DNA of 64,000 nt. Source: Lentzea sp033794685. GTDB lineage: Bacteria; Actinomycetota; Actinomycetes; Mycobacteriales; Pseudonocardiaceae. The notes under the pieces were generated by a model. The model was not told the origin of the DNA, searched no databases, and was given only the letters and a program-made list of their open reading frames with translations. A program made the translations under genes and the position numbers. The stretch lies in assembly GCA_033794685.1 (NCBI GenBank), contig JARAYZ010000001.1; one strand, given 5' to 3'. Below are positions 44,381-52,154 of the stretch, piece after piece. Position 1 is the stretch's first letter; every line of letters begins with the position of its first letter.

Positions 44381-44415
44381 AAAAGGGCCCCCTCGCTTCG
44401 GCGAGGGGGCCTTTT
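44381..44415. terminator. bidirectional terminator between cwlM and the GNAT gene
   Basis: AAAAGGGCCCCCTCGC and GCGAGGGGGCCTTTT form a long stem with a TTCG-type loop and A/T runs on both ends. It suits termination of both converging genes. Confidence 0.85.
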
Positions 44416-44422
44416 CGCTGTC

Positions 44423-45055
44423 TCAGACGGGGCGGAAGCTGGGTTCCGCGGTGGAGACGGTGACGCTGTTGAGAAGCCGTTCGAGAGCGGCCTCCACGTC
44501 TTCCTTCCAGGTGATGGAGCTGCGGAGCTCCATGCGCAACCGGGGCCAGCGAGGGTGCGGCCGCACGGTCTTGAAGCCCACGCTCGTCAGGAAGTCGGCG
44601 GGCGTGACGCAAGTCTGCTCTTCGTCGTCCGGGCGCATGTCGCCGAACGCCTCGATGGCCTTCACGCCACGACGCGTCAGGTCCTTCGCCACGGCCTGCA
44701 CGAGCACTCGCGCGAGTCCTCCCCCTCGGAACTCCGGGAGGACGTCCAGCGACGTCATGAGGACCGCGTCCGGGCTCACCGGAGAGGTGGGGAAGGCGGA
44801 ACTGCGCGGCACGGCGGCCGGTGGTGCGTAGAAGACCGAACCGGCGGGGATGCCGTCGCAGTAGATGATGCGACCGCACGAACCCCACTCGAGCAGGACG
44901 CTGGAGACCCAGGCTTCCTTCTCGAATTCCGTGTCGCCGTATTCCTCAGCCTGTTCTCGCAGGTGAGGGGCAAGCTCCCAGAAAACACACGTCCTGCTGT
45001 GCTTGGACAGATGTTCCAGGTTGTCCAGCGTGACGCCTACGACGCGACGGGACAC
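44423..45055 (-). CDS. GNAT-family N-acetyltransferase
   Basis: 210 residues. The acetyl-CoA-binding region is LMTSLDVLPEFRGGGLARVL with the R/Q-x-x-G-x-G/A-like FRGGGLAR loop, and a C-terminal DFLTSVGFKTVRPHPRWPRL strand follows. The GTG at 45055 is preferred because GGAGG lies five bases upstream; a GTG four codons earlier is possible. It takes the place of Rv3916c between cwlM and parB. The substrate is unknown. Confidence 0.75.
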   Translation of the reverse strand: MSRRVVGVTLDNLEHLSKHSRTCVFWELAPHLREQAEEYGDTEFEKEAWVSSVLLEWGSCGRIIYCDGIPAGSVFYAPPAAVPRSSAFPTSPVSPDAVLMTSLDVLPEFRGGGLARVLVQAVAKDLTRRGVKAIEAFGDMRPDDEEQTCVTPADFLTSVGFKTVRPHPRWPRLRMELRSSITWKEDVEAALERLLNSVTVSTAEPSFRPV

Positions 45056-45189
45056 CCCGACCTCCACCCGTTAAAACACAAAGCGAACCCATACGAGGGT
45101 AGGCGAATGTGACGGAACCCGGAAGGCGCGTGCCCTGAACGGGACGACGGTTACACTCGCTCGGGACATTTCCCATACAGGAGTCCCAC

Positions 45190-46506
45190 ATGACGATGCC
45201 CGGGCAACCCGCTAAGCAGGGCCCCAGAAGCCTTGATCCCCACCTCCGCCGTTACGCAGCGCGCACGGCAGGGATGACGGCATCGGAGATCCGGGCACTC
45301 TTCGCGGTGGCATCCCGCCCCGAGGTCGTCTCGCTGGCCGGCGGCATGCCCCACCTCGCCGCTCTGCCGCTGGAATCGCTGTCCGCGGAGATCGGTCAGT
45401 TGGTGGCGTCCGAGGGTCTGGTGGCCCTGCAGTACGGCTCGGCGCACGGGGTCCCGTTGCTGCGCGAGCAGATCTGCGACGTCATGGCGCTGGAAGGCAT
45501 CAACGGGCACCCGGACGACGTGGTGGTGACCGTGGGCTCCCAGATGGGCCTCGACATGGTCACCCGGATCTTCTGCGACCCCGGTGACGTCGTGATCGCC
45601 GAGGGCCCCTCCTACGTGGGCGCTCTCGGGTCGTTCACGGCGTACCAGGCGCAGGTCGTGCACGTCGCGATGGACGCCGACGGCCTCGTGCCGTCGTTGC
45701 TCCACGAGGCTCTGGAGGCCTGCAAGCGCGCCGGGCAGCGGGTCAAGTTCCTGTACACGATCCCGAACTTCCACAACCCGGCCGGCGTGACGCTGGCGGT
45801 GTCGCGACGGGCCGAGATCCTGGAGATCTGCCGGACCTACGGCGTGCTGGTCGTGGAGGACAACCCGTACGGGCTGCTCGGCTTCGACGGGCAGACGTAC
45901 CCTGCGTTGCGGTCGATGGACCCCGACAACGTGGTGTACCTCGGGTCGTTCTCGAAGACGTTCGCGGCCGGTCTGCGGGTCGGCTGGGTGCTGGCCCCGC
46001 ACGCCGTCCGCGAGAAGCTGGTGCTGGCGGCCGAGTCGGCCACGCTGTGCCCGCCCACGCTGAACCAGATGATCGTGTCCCGGTACCTGTCGACGCAGGA
46101 CTGGAAGGGTCAGATCAAGACCTACCGCGAGGCGTACCGGGATCGCCGGGATGCGGCGGTGTCCGCTCTGGAGCAGCACATGCCGCAAGGTTCCACGTGG
46201 AACATTCCGGATGGCGGCTTCTACGTCTGGGTGACGGTGCCGGAGGGCATCGACACGAAGGCGATGCTGCCTCGCGCCGTGACGGCCCGGGTCGCCTACG
46301 CGTCCGGCACCGGCTTCTACGCGGACGGCTTCGGCTCCCGCCAGTTGCGGATCTCGTACTGCTACCCGACGCCGGAACGCATCCGGGAGGGCGTCCGTCG
46401 GCTGGCGAACGTCATCGAGGAAGAGATGCAGCTGGCCGCGACCTTCGGGGCGACGCCGGGCCGTCAGCTGTCCGGTCCGCAGACCCCGTCGCCCGACACC
46501 GCCTGA
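45190..46506 (+). CDS. PLP-dependent class I/II aminotransferase
   Basis: 438 residues of the fold type I aminotransferase family, closest in layout to LysN/2-aminoadipate or ARO8-like enzymes and the catalytic domain of MocR proteins. Features are SLAGGMPHLAALPLESL, the YTIPNFHNPAGVT segment that binds substrate, VVEDNPYGLLGF with the PLP-binding Asp, and the Schiff-base Lys256 in LGSFSKTFAAGLRVGW. No N-terminal helix-turn-helix is fused. It starts at ATG 45190 behind AGGAG. A D-Ala-D-Ala-type ligase follows 25 bp later, so the pair may act together in amino-acid or dipeptide synthesis; that link is inference. Confidence 0.85.
   Translation: MTMPGQPAKQGPRSLDPHLRRYAARTAGMTASEIRALFAVASRPEVVSLAGGMPHLAALPLESLSAEIGQLVASEGLVALQYGSAHGVPLLREQICDVMALEGINGHPDDVVVTVGSQMGLDMVTRIFCDPGDVVIAEGPSYVGALGSFTAYQAQVVHVAMDADGLVPSLLHEALEACKRAGQRVKFLYTIPNFHNPAGVTLAVSRRAEILEICRTYGVLVVEDNPYGLLGFDGQTYPALRSMDPDNVVYLGSFSKTFAAGLRVGWVLAPHAVREKLVLAAESATLCPPTLNQMIVSRYLSTQDWKGQIKTYREAYRDRRDAAVSALEQHMPQGSTWNIPDGGFYVWVTVPEGIDTKAMLPRAVTARVAYASGTGFYADGFGSRQLRISYCYPTPERIREGVRRLANVIEEEMQLAATFGATPGRQLSGPQTPSPDTA
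46190..46203. promoter_or_regulatory. parS-like palindrome inside the aminotransferase gene
   Basis: GTTCCACGTGGAAC is a perfect 14-bp palindrome. Each half matches one arm of the Bacillus-type parS (GTTCCACGTGAAAC). It lies about 2.4 kb from the parB end and could be a fifth ParB site, though its in-gene position leaves chance possible. Confidence 0.5.
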
Positions 46507-46531
46507 TCTTCTCGATCTTTGGAGTTTTGCT

Positions 46532-47476
46532 GTGGCTGACCGCATGGTCGCTGTGCTGTCCGGTGGGCTCTCCCACGAACGTGAAGTCTCGATTCGCTCG
46601 GGCCGCCGGCTGTCGGCCGCCCTGCGGTCGGTGGGCCTGACGGTGGAGGAGTGGGACGCCGACGCCTCGTTGCTGACGCGTCTCGCCTCGAACCGTCCGG
46701 ACGCGGTCGTCGTCGCCCTGCACGGCGGCGAGGGCGAGAACGGGTCGGTGCAGGCGATCCTCGAGATGTTCGGCGTGCCGTACGTGGGCACGGACTCGCG
46801 GGCGTGCCGGCGAGCGTGGGACAAGCCGACCGCCAAGGCCGAGCTCGCCCGTGCCGGACTGGCGACGCCGGAGTGGGTCGTGCTGCCGCACGCGACGTTC
46901 CGGGAGTTGGGTGCCAAGCCCGTGCTCGACGCGATGGTGTCGACGCTCGGTCTGCCGTTGATGCTGAAGCCGGACCAGGGTGGGTCGGCGCTGGGCGCTC
47001 AGGTCGTGCGTGACGCGGCCGAGCTGCCGCCCGCGATGGTCGGGTGCCTGGCGTACGGGGACACCGTGCTGGCCGAGCAGTTCATCTCCGGCGTGGAGGT
47101 GGCGGTCTCGGTCGTCGACGGTCCGGACGGTCCGTACGCGCTGCCGGCGGTCGAGATCGTTCCGGAGACCGGCGTGTACGACTACACCGCCCGGTACACC
47201 GCGGGCCTGACGGACTTCCACGCGCCTGCTCGGCTGGACGCTTCCTCCGCCAAGGCGGTGGGGGAGTTGGCGGTCGCGGCACACCGGTTGCTCGGGCTGC
47301 GGGACGTGTCGCGGACCGACGCCATCGTCGCCGAGGACGGCACCGTCTACTTCCTGGAAGTGAACGTGTCGCCGGGACTGACCGAGACGTCGCTCCTGCC
47401 GATGGCCGTCGAGGCGGCGGGGCAGTCGCTGGGCGAGATCTACGCCGGTCTGGTCGAACGCGCCGTCGTCCGCTGA
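46532..47476 (+). CDS. D-alanine--D-alanine ligase family protein
   Basis: 314-residue ATP-grasp ligase. The N-terminal AVLSGGLSHEREVSIRSGRR and HGGEGENGSVQAILEMFGVP regions and the C-terminal VEVNVSP-type metal site (YFLEVNVSPGLTETSLLPMA) are Ddl hallmarks. The EIVPETGVYDYTARYTAG omega-loop region has the Tyr typical of D-Ala-D-Ala rather than D-Ala-D-lactate ligases. It is slightly shorter than most housekeeping Ddl (about 350-370). The gene is not in this place in mycobacteria, so it may be an additional ligase; the main one would be elsewhere. Convergent with the short regulator gene, with a 37-bp overlap. Confidence 0.82.
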   Translation: MADRMVAVLSGGLSHEREVSIRSGRRLSAALRSVGLTVEEWDADASLLTRLASNRPDAVVVALHGGEGENGSVQAILEMFGVPYVGTDSRACRRAWDKPTAKAELARAGLATPEWVVLPHATFRELGAKPVLDAMVSTLGLPLMLKPDQGGSALGAQVVRDAAELPPAMVGCLAYGDTVLAEQFISGVEVAVSVVDGPDGPYALPAVEIVPETGVYDYTARYTAGLTDFHAPARLDASSAKAVGELAVAAHRLLGLRDVSRTDAIVAEDGTVYFLEVNVSPGLTETSLLPMAVEAAGQSLGEIYAGLVERAVVR

Positions 47477-48039
47477 GTTCCGAGCAGGGCACGCCCGAGT
47501 GGCGTGATCGTGTGCCGCACGGTGTTCCGGATGCGGAGGCTGATCACCAGACCGGCGTTGCGCAGCAGGCTGGTGTGCTCGCTGGCCGAGGACGGGGAGA
47601 TCGCGAGTTGCCTGGCTATCTCCCCACTCGTCCGGCTGCCGCCTGAGGCGATGTAACCGAGTGTCTCCGCCCTGGTGCGGCCGATGAGGCGCACGACCGT
47701 GTTGGGCATGACTCCTCGCGGCAGGAGCGCCTCGCGGGTGACCGGGTAGGTGAGGACGCCGTCAGCGAACGTGACGTTGCCCGGCTCGCTGGTCGGCCGG
47801 AGGATCAGGCCTTCGCCGGTCAGGTGAACGGTCGCGTCCGGGCCACCTTGGACCTGCAGGACCGGACACTCCCAGCGGACCATCGGATGCAGCCCCGTGA
47901 GCAGTGCGTCGATGCCGCCTTCGAGGAACGCTCTGGCTCTGGCTTCGCGCTCCACCACGACGGATTCCGGCTGGCTGCCGTCAGCCTTGATCATGCGAAT
48001 GGACGTCAGATCGTGCGGCGTCAGGTGCACGCGAAGCAT
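47440..48039 (-). CDS. short winged-helix (ArsR-like) regulator
   Basis: 199 residues. The C-terminal ~80 residues form an ArsR-type winged helix (LGYIASGGSRTSGEIARQLA, ISPSSASEHTSLLRNAGLVI). The N terminus MLRVHLTPHDLTSIRM and the central VRWECPVLQVQGG region match a large actinomycete family of winged-helix proteins that usually have ~320-340 residues. This one lacks about 120 residues between those two segments, so it is either a compact variant or the product of an internal deletion. The ATG at 48039 has a GGGGGA ribosome-binding site. Confidence 0.72.
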   Translation of the reverse strand: MLRVHLTPHDLTSIRMIKADGSQPESVVVEREARARAFLEGGIDALLTGLHPMVRWECPVLQVQGGPDATVHLTGEGLILRPTSEPGNVTFADGVLTYPVTREALLPRGVMPNTVVRLIGRTRAETLGYIASGGSRTSGEIARQLAISPSSASEHTSLLRNAGLVISLRIRNTVRHTITPLGRALLGTQRTTARSTRPA

Positions 48040-48204
48040 CGTTGAGTCCCCCCAGACCCGAGTTCCGCTCGAACCTATCAGGAATCCCAATGCCACGTTG
48101 AGTGTTTCGGCTGTGACCGAAAGTGGGTGCGAACTCATCGGATGATCGGCACTGTGGTGCCCGTGGCACCGATCGGTGCCGCAGCCTGGGGGAAGGAACC
48201 ACTC

Positions 48205-48543
48205 ATGCGTTTGGGCAAGTCTCTCGCTGCCGTCGGCCTCGCGGCCGCTGCCACGCTCGGCCTCGCCGCGCCGGCGTCCGCCATCACGCCCACCACCTGT
48301 TGGCCGGACAACGGCCAGCTGCGGATCACGTGGATCTCCATCTTCGAGAAGGAGTACCGCTGCTTCGCCAACGCCGGCTCGACCAACACGAACCTGACCT
48401 CGTCCAGCTACATCCGGTCGGGCAACAACCAGGGCAACGTCGAGTTCATCGACACCGACGGCACCCCGCGCTTCACGCCGTTCTTCCGGTGGGAGGAGAA
48501 GTCCCTCGCCAACGTCAAGATCACCAAGGTGACCATCTACTGA
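48205..48543 (+). CDS. small secreted beta/gamma-crystallin-like protein
   Basis: 112 residues. A clear signal peptide (MRLGKSLAAVGLAAAATLGL then AAPASA) is followed by a ~85-residue mature domain with two cysteines (TTCWPDNG and YRCFANAG) and an aromatic/Asn-rich beta pattern. It resembles the small secreted proteins of Streptomyces annotated as beta/gamma-crystallin or proteinase-inhibitor-like. The ATG at 48205 has GGGGGAAGG upstream. Function unknown; one disulfide is likely. Confidence 0.65.
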   Translation: MRLGKSLAAVGLAAAATLGLAAPASAITPTTCWPDNGQLRITWISIFEKEYRCFANAGSTNTNLTSSSYIRSGNNQGNVEFIDTDGTPRFTPFFRWEEKSLANVKITKVTIY

Positions 48544-48566
48544 TCCACAACTGATCAACAAATAGG

Positions 48567-48600
48567 TGACGCCCCGTATCCAATTGGATGCGGGGCGTCA
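48567..48600. terminator. bidirectional terminator before parB
   Basis: TGACGCCCCG and CGGGGCGTCA, with an inner ATCC/GGAT pairing, form a near-perfect 34-bp palindrome between the converging crystallin-like gene and parB. Confidence 0.8.
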
Positions 48601-48640
48601 TCGTCACCGTGACATAAGGCCCTGGTGTGATCCTATGGGC

Positions 48641-49609
48641 CTACTCCGATGTCCGAATTGTCGTTTCTGGGCTCATCATGCCGATGATCCTTTGAAGATC
48701 ATCAACTGACCCGAATTCGACGACGATCCGGCCTTTTCGCTGCCCGAGCTCGACCTTCACGCGGGTGTCGAAGTTGTCCGAGAGACGCTCGGCGAGCTCC
48801 TGAAGACCGGGCGCGTGCAGCTGCTTGCGCGGGGCGGCCTTCTCCTTTTTCGGCTTCTCGTTCTTGGCGATCGTGACCGCCTCTTCGGTCGCGCGGACCG
48901 ACATGCCCTCGGCGACGATCCGTGCCGCGAGGTCCTCCTGCGTTCCCGGGTCGTCCAGACCGAGGAGCGCCCGCGCGTGGCCGGCGCTCAGCACGCCCGC
49001 CGCGACCCGTCGCTGGACGGGGAGGGGGAGCTTCAGCAGCCGGATGGTGTTCGTGACGACGGGGCGGCTACGGCCGATGCGGTCCGCGAGTTCCTCGTGC
49101 GTGACGCCGAACTCCTCCAGCAGCTGCTGGTACGCCGCCGCCTCTTCGAGCGGGTTGAGCTGGACGCGGTGGATGTTCTCCAGCAGAGCGTCGCGCAGCA
49201 TGGCGTCGTCGGCCGTCTGCCGCACGATGGCCGGGATCGTCTTGAGCCCGGCCTGCTTCGTGGCCCGCCAGCGGCGCTCACCCATGACGAGTTCGAACGT
49301 GTCCGCGGTCAGTTCACGGACGACGATCGGCTGCATGAGCCCGAACTCCTTGATGGAGTACGAGAGCTCATCGATCGCGTCGTCGTCGAACACCTGACGC
49401 GGCTGCTTGGTGTTCGTCCTGATCGCGGTGACCGCGATCTCGCGGTACACCGCACCCGCGACCTCACCGGCGGCCTGCGCGGTCTGGGTTCTGGTGGAGC
49501 CGTTGCCGGTCATGGCGGGCCGGATGGTGCCCGGCGCACCGGCCGGCGGCCCCTGGGGGATGAGTGCGGCCAGGCCGCGCCCGAGTCCACCCTTGCGCTG
49601 CTCCGTCAT
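48641..49609 (-). CDS. parB: chromosome-partitioning protein ParB
   Basis: 322-residue DNA-binding CTPase that loads at parS and spreads. The N-terminal GRGLAALIPQGP segment that contacts ParA, the ParB/Srx domain with GERRWRATKQAG (the GERR CTP-binding motif), the helix-turn-helix region LADRIGRSRPVVTNTIRLLK and a C-terminal dimerisation domain are all present. It starts four bases before the parA stop. Together with four parS sites within 3 kb it forms the origin segregation system. Confidence 0.96.
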   Translation of the reverse strand: MTEQRKGGLGRGLAALIPQGPPAGAPGTIRPAMTGNGSTRTQTAQAAGEVAGAVYREIAVTAIRTNTKQPRQVFDDDAIDELSYSIKEFGLMQPIVVRELTADTFELVMGERRWRATKQAGLKTIPAIVRQTADDAMLRDALLENIHRVQLNPLEEAAAYQQLLEEFGVTHEELADRIGRSRPVVTNTIRLLKLPLPVQRRVAAGVLSAGHARALLGLDDPGTQEDLAARIVAEGMSVRATEEAVTIAKNEKPKKEKAAPRKQLHAPGLQELAERLSDNFDTRVKVELGQRKGRIVVEFGSVDDLQRIIGMMSPETTIRTSE

Positions 49610-50580
49610 GCGCCCTCCTTCTTGGCCCCGCGGATCGCGATCTCCTTGGCGGCGTCGAGATAGCTCATCGACCCGCGCGAGCCCGGGTCGTAGGTCAACA
49701 CCGTCTGACCGAATCCTGGCGCCTCGGAGACCTTCACGCTGCGCGGAATCACCGTCTTGAGGGCGACGTCGCCGAAGTGACCGCGCACCTCACTGGTCAC
49801 CTGGTCCGCGAGCTTCGTGCGGCCGTCGTACATCGTGAGGAGGATCGTGGAGATGTTGAGCTCCGGGTTGAGGTGCTGCTGCACCAGTTCGATGTTGCGG
49901 ATCAGCTGGCTCAGCCCCTCCAGCGCGTAGTACTCGCACTGGATCGGGATCAGCACTTCCTGCGCCGCGACCATCGCGTTGACGGTCAGCAGGCCGAGAC
50001 TCGGCGGGCAGTCGATGAAGACGTAGTCGGGCTGCAACTGGTCGAGCGCCTCGGGGGAGAGCGCCTCCTTGAGCCGCGCCTCGCGCGCCACCATCGAGAC
50101 GAGCTCGATCTCGGCGCCGGCCAGGTCGATCGTCGCGGGCACGCAGAAGAGGTTCGGCGACGTCGGGCTGACCTGAGCAGCCTCGGCGATGGAGATCTCG
50201 CCGAGCAGCACCTCGTAGACGGACGGCGTGCCGCTGCGGTGCTCAACGGAGAGCGCCGTGCTGGCGTTGCCCTGCGGGTCGAGGTCGATCACGAGCGTCT
50301 TGAGCCCGTGGATCGCGAGCGCGGCAGCGAGGTTCACCGTGCTCGTCGTCTTGCCGACGCCACCCTTCTGGTTGGCGACGGTGATCACCCGGCGATGGGT
50401 CGGGCGGGGGAGCAGTGACTCGTCGGGGTGCAGCACGCTTGCCGCACGAGCCGCCTCTTCTGCAATCGGGGTCCACACCACGGCGCTGTCATCTCCGTTG
50501 TTGGTCGGCTTGGCTTTGGGTTTGGAGGGTTTCGTTTCACGTGGAACATCGGCGGCCTGGAACTCCGGATACACGCTCAC
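49606..50580 (-). CDS. parA: chromosome-partitioning ATPase ParA
   Basis: 324-residue deviant Walker ATPase with KGGVGKT in VITVANQKGGVGKTTSTVNL, the Walker A' Asp region LVIDLDPQGNAST and Walker B FIDCPPSLGLLTVN. A ~60-residue N-terminal extension precedes the core, typical for actinobacteria. A parS site lies in frame in this extension (encoding VPRETK). The gene overlaps rsmG by four bases and parB by four bases, so the three genes form one unit. Confidence 0.96.
   Translation of the reverse strand: MSVYPEFQAADVPRETKPSKPKAKPTNNGDDSAVVWTPIAEEAARAASVLHPDESLLPRPTHRRVITVANQKGGVGKTTSTVNLAAALAIHGLKTLVIDLDPQGNASTALSVEHRSGTPSVYEVLLGEISIAEAAQVSPTSPNLFCVPATIDLAGAEIELVSMVAREARLKEALSPEALDQLQPDYVFIDCPPSLGLLTVNAMVAAQEVLIPIQCEYYALEGLSQLIRNIELVQQHLNPELNISTILLTMYDGRTKLADQVTSEVRGHFGDVALKTVIPRSVKVSEAPGFGQTVLTYDPGSRGSMSYLDAAKEIAIRGAKKEGA
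50534..50547. promoter_or_regulatory. parS site within the parA 5' region
   Basis: GTTTCACGTGGAAC; its complement GTTCCACGTGAAAC is the exact core of the classical Bacillus parS. It lies inside the parA coding sequence near its start. Confidence 0.85.
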
Positions 50581-51233
50581 CGAACCCTCCGCTGTTGGCG
50601 CTCCACGATGAGCACCGTCGTCGGCACCTCAAGTACGTCCGCTCCCACGACGACCACGTGCGGGTTGGCGCCCCCAGCTTTGAGCACCGCCGCACCGTCG
50701 CGTTCCAACTCCTCCTGCGCGCGCTCGCCCTTGAGCGCCACCATCCGCCCGCCGCCCTTGAGCAGAGGCAGGCACCACTTCGTCAGCTTCTCCAGCGGAG
50801 CCACCGCCCGCGCCGTGGCGGAGTCGCAGTTCAACAGCTGCTTCCGAATCGGCCCCTCCTCCGCACGTCCGCGGAGGACCGTCACGTTGTCGAGGCTCAG
50901 CCGTTCCTTGACCTCTTCCAGCCACGCGATGCGGCGCGCCATCGGCTCCAGCAACGTGATCCTCAGGTCGGGCCGCGCGATGGCGAGCGGCACCCCCGGT
51001 AGCCCGGCGCCCGAGCCCACGTCGACGACTCGTTCGTTGGGCTGGAACAGCTCCTCGATCACCGCCGAGTTGAGCACGTGCCGATCCCAGATCTTTTCGA
51101 CCTCGCGAGGACCAATCAGTCCGCGCTCCACGCCGTGCTCCTCCAGGAGCCTGACGAACTCAGCGGCACGATCGACGTGCTCGCCAAAGACGAGCTTCGC
51201 GTTGTCGGGCAACTCCCCGGCCATGTTCTCCAT
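50577..51233 (-). CDS. rsmG: 16S rRNA (guanine-N7) methyltransferase RsmG
   Basis: 218 residues from the ATG at 51233 (a GTG at 51254 would add seven residues encoded by a parS site). It methylates G527 of 16S rRNA using SAM. The SAM-binding motif is VVDVGSGAGLPGVPLAIARP, followed by LLEPMARRIAWLEEV and the ARAVAPLEKLTKWCLPLL segment. It matches the actinobacterial GidB family (ERGLIGPREVEKIWDRHVLN). It overlaps parA by four bases, and its upstream region carries two parS sites. Loss of this enzyme gives low-level streptomycin resistance in other bacteria. Confidence 0.94.
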   Translation of the reverse strand: MENMAGELPDNAKLVFGEHVDRAAEFVRLLEEHGVERGLIGPREVEKIWDRHVLNSAVIEELFQPNERVVDVGSGAGLPGVPLAIARPDLRITLLEPMARRIAWLEEVKERLSLDNVTVLRGRAEEGPIRKQLLNCDSATARAVAPLEKLTKWCLPLLKGGGRMVALKGERAQEELERDGAAVLKAGGANPHVVVVGADVLEVPTTVLIVERQQRRVR

Positions 51234-51237
51234 CCGC

Positions 51238-51251
51238 GTTTCACGTGAAAC
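51238..51251. promoter_or_regulatory. parS site upstream of rsmG
   Basis: GTTTCACGTGAAAC is the perfect 14-bp palindromic core of parS. It lies immediately upstream of the rsmG ATG, between rsmG and the divergent phosphatase gene. Confidence 0.9.
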
Positions 51252-51350
51252 CACGCGGCGGCGGTGTCCCAGCGGCCGGTGGAAAAGCTGGCGAATGCCA
51301 GGGCACCATCATGACGGATCGACAGTGGGTGGCGCCAAATCCTGAGCGCC

Positions 51351-51364
51351 GTTTCACGTGAAAC
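51351..51364. promoter_or_regulatory. parS site at the phosphatase gene start
   Basis: A second perfect GTTTCACGTGAAAC, 113 bp from the previous one. It overlaps the earliest possible start codon of the phosphatase gene. Confidence 0.9.
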
Positions 51365-51867
51365 TTGGGGGAAAGTTGCAATCGACGTTGTGGACGGTCA
51401 CTCGGGACGGTCGCGGACTCGTGTCGACGATGGGTCATCCGGGCGGCGGGTGGTTGTTGGAGCGGAAGGCTCGCGGGCTGCGGTTGGTCGGGGTCGACGT
51501 GCTGGTGTCACTACAGACCGATGAGGAGAGGGTGGAGTGCGATCTGCAGGACGAGGAGCGGGTCGTGACGGCGGCTGGGATTCGGTACTTCTGCTTGCCG
51601 GTGGCGGATGGGTCGGTGCCGGCGGTCGACGAAGCTGTCGACTTGGTTCGGCCGCTGCATGAGCTTTATGTGGGTGGGGCTCATGTGGTGTTCCACTGTT
51701 GGGCTGGGATTGGGCGGTCTTCGTTGATGGCTGGGTTGTTGTTGGGGATGGATGGGGTGGCGCCTGGGGAGGCTTGGGGGTTGATCTCTGGGGTTCGGGG
51801 GAGGTCGGTGCCGGAGACTGTTGAGCAGGGGGAGTGGTTGGAGGCTTGGTGGGGTGGGCGGGGGTAG
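51358..51867 (+). CDS. dual-specificity/tyrosine phosphatase-like protein
   Basis: Up to 169 residues. The cysteine phosphatase signature HCxxGxxRS is present as HCWAGIGRSS (Cys114, Arg120), and the general-acid region may be VADGSVPAVDEA. The family often begins near WTVTRDGRGLVSTM, so the true start may be a TTG at 51388 rather than the GTG at 51358, which lies inside a parS site. The coding strand is unusually rich in G and T compared with its neighbours (for example 51680-51860), unlike the GC-balanced core genes around it. It is not part of the conserved rsmG-jag order and is probably an accessory gene. Confidence 0.72.
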   Translation: MKLGGKLQSTLWTVTRDGRGLVSTMGHPGGGWLLERKARGLRLVGVDVLVSLQTDEERVECDLQDEERVVTAAGIRYFCLPVADGSVPAVDEAVDLVRPLHELYVGGAHVVFHCWAGIGRSSLMAGLLLGMDGVAPGEAWGLISGVRGRSVPETVEQGEWLEAWWGGRG

Positions 51868-51869
51868 GT

Positions 51870-51883
51870 GTTTCACGTGGAAC
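51870..51883. promoter_or_regulatory. parS site downstream of the phosphatase gene
   Basis: GTTTCACGTGGAAC, identical to the site inside parA, lying three bases after the phosphatase stop. It is the fourth site of the cluster. Confidence 0.85.
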
Positions 51884-52033
51884 CTGGGGGCGGCCTTGCT
51901 TCTGGGGTCGGTTTGCGTTGGGCCGTTGCGTTCCAGCGGGGTGGGTGGGTTGCCTTGCGGATGGTCACCTTGGTCGAGTGGTTGCGCAGGTCCAGACGAG
52001 CCGGTGCCGGTCATCGCCGCTGCGCGACGATAG

Positions 52034-52154
52034 CGATTGGGGCTTGACCTCGAGCCTCTAGCTGGATGCCAGATCGGACTTAAAAGATGGGTCCAGGAGC
52101 CCATCCGATCCCTTCAACGATTGCATCCAGCCCCTCAAGGTCAAGCCCCAATCG
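52034..52154. repeat. 121-bp nested inverted repeat (long hairpin element)
   Basis: The outer arms are a perfect 17-bp inverted repeat (52034-52050 with 52138-52154; CGATTGGGGCTTGACCT). Inside are CTGGATGC/GCATCCAG (52062-52069 with 52123-52130), GATCGGA/TCCGATC (52072-52078 with 52104-52110) and TGGG/CCCA (52088-52091 with 52100-52103) around an 8-base loop. All pairings are mutually compatible, giving one long hairpin with internal loops. It has no open reading frame and no T run. Confidence 0.75.
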
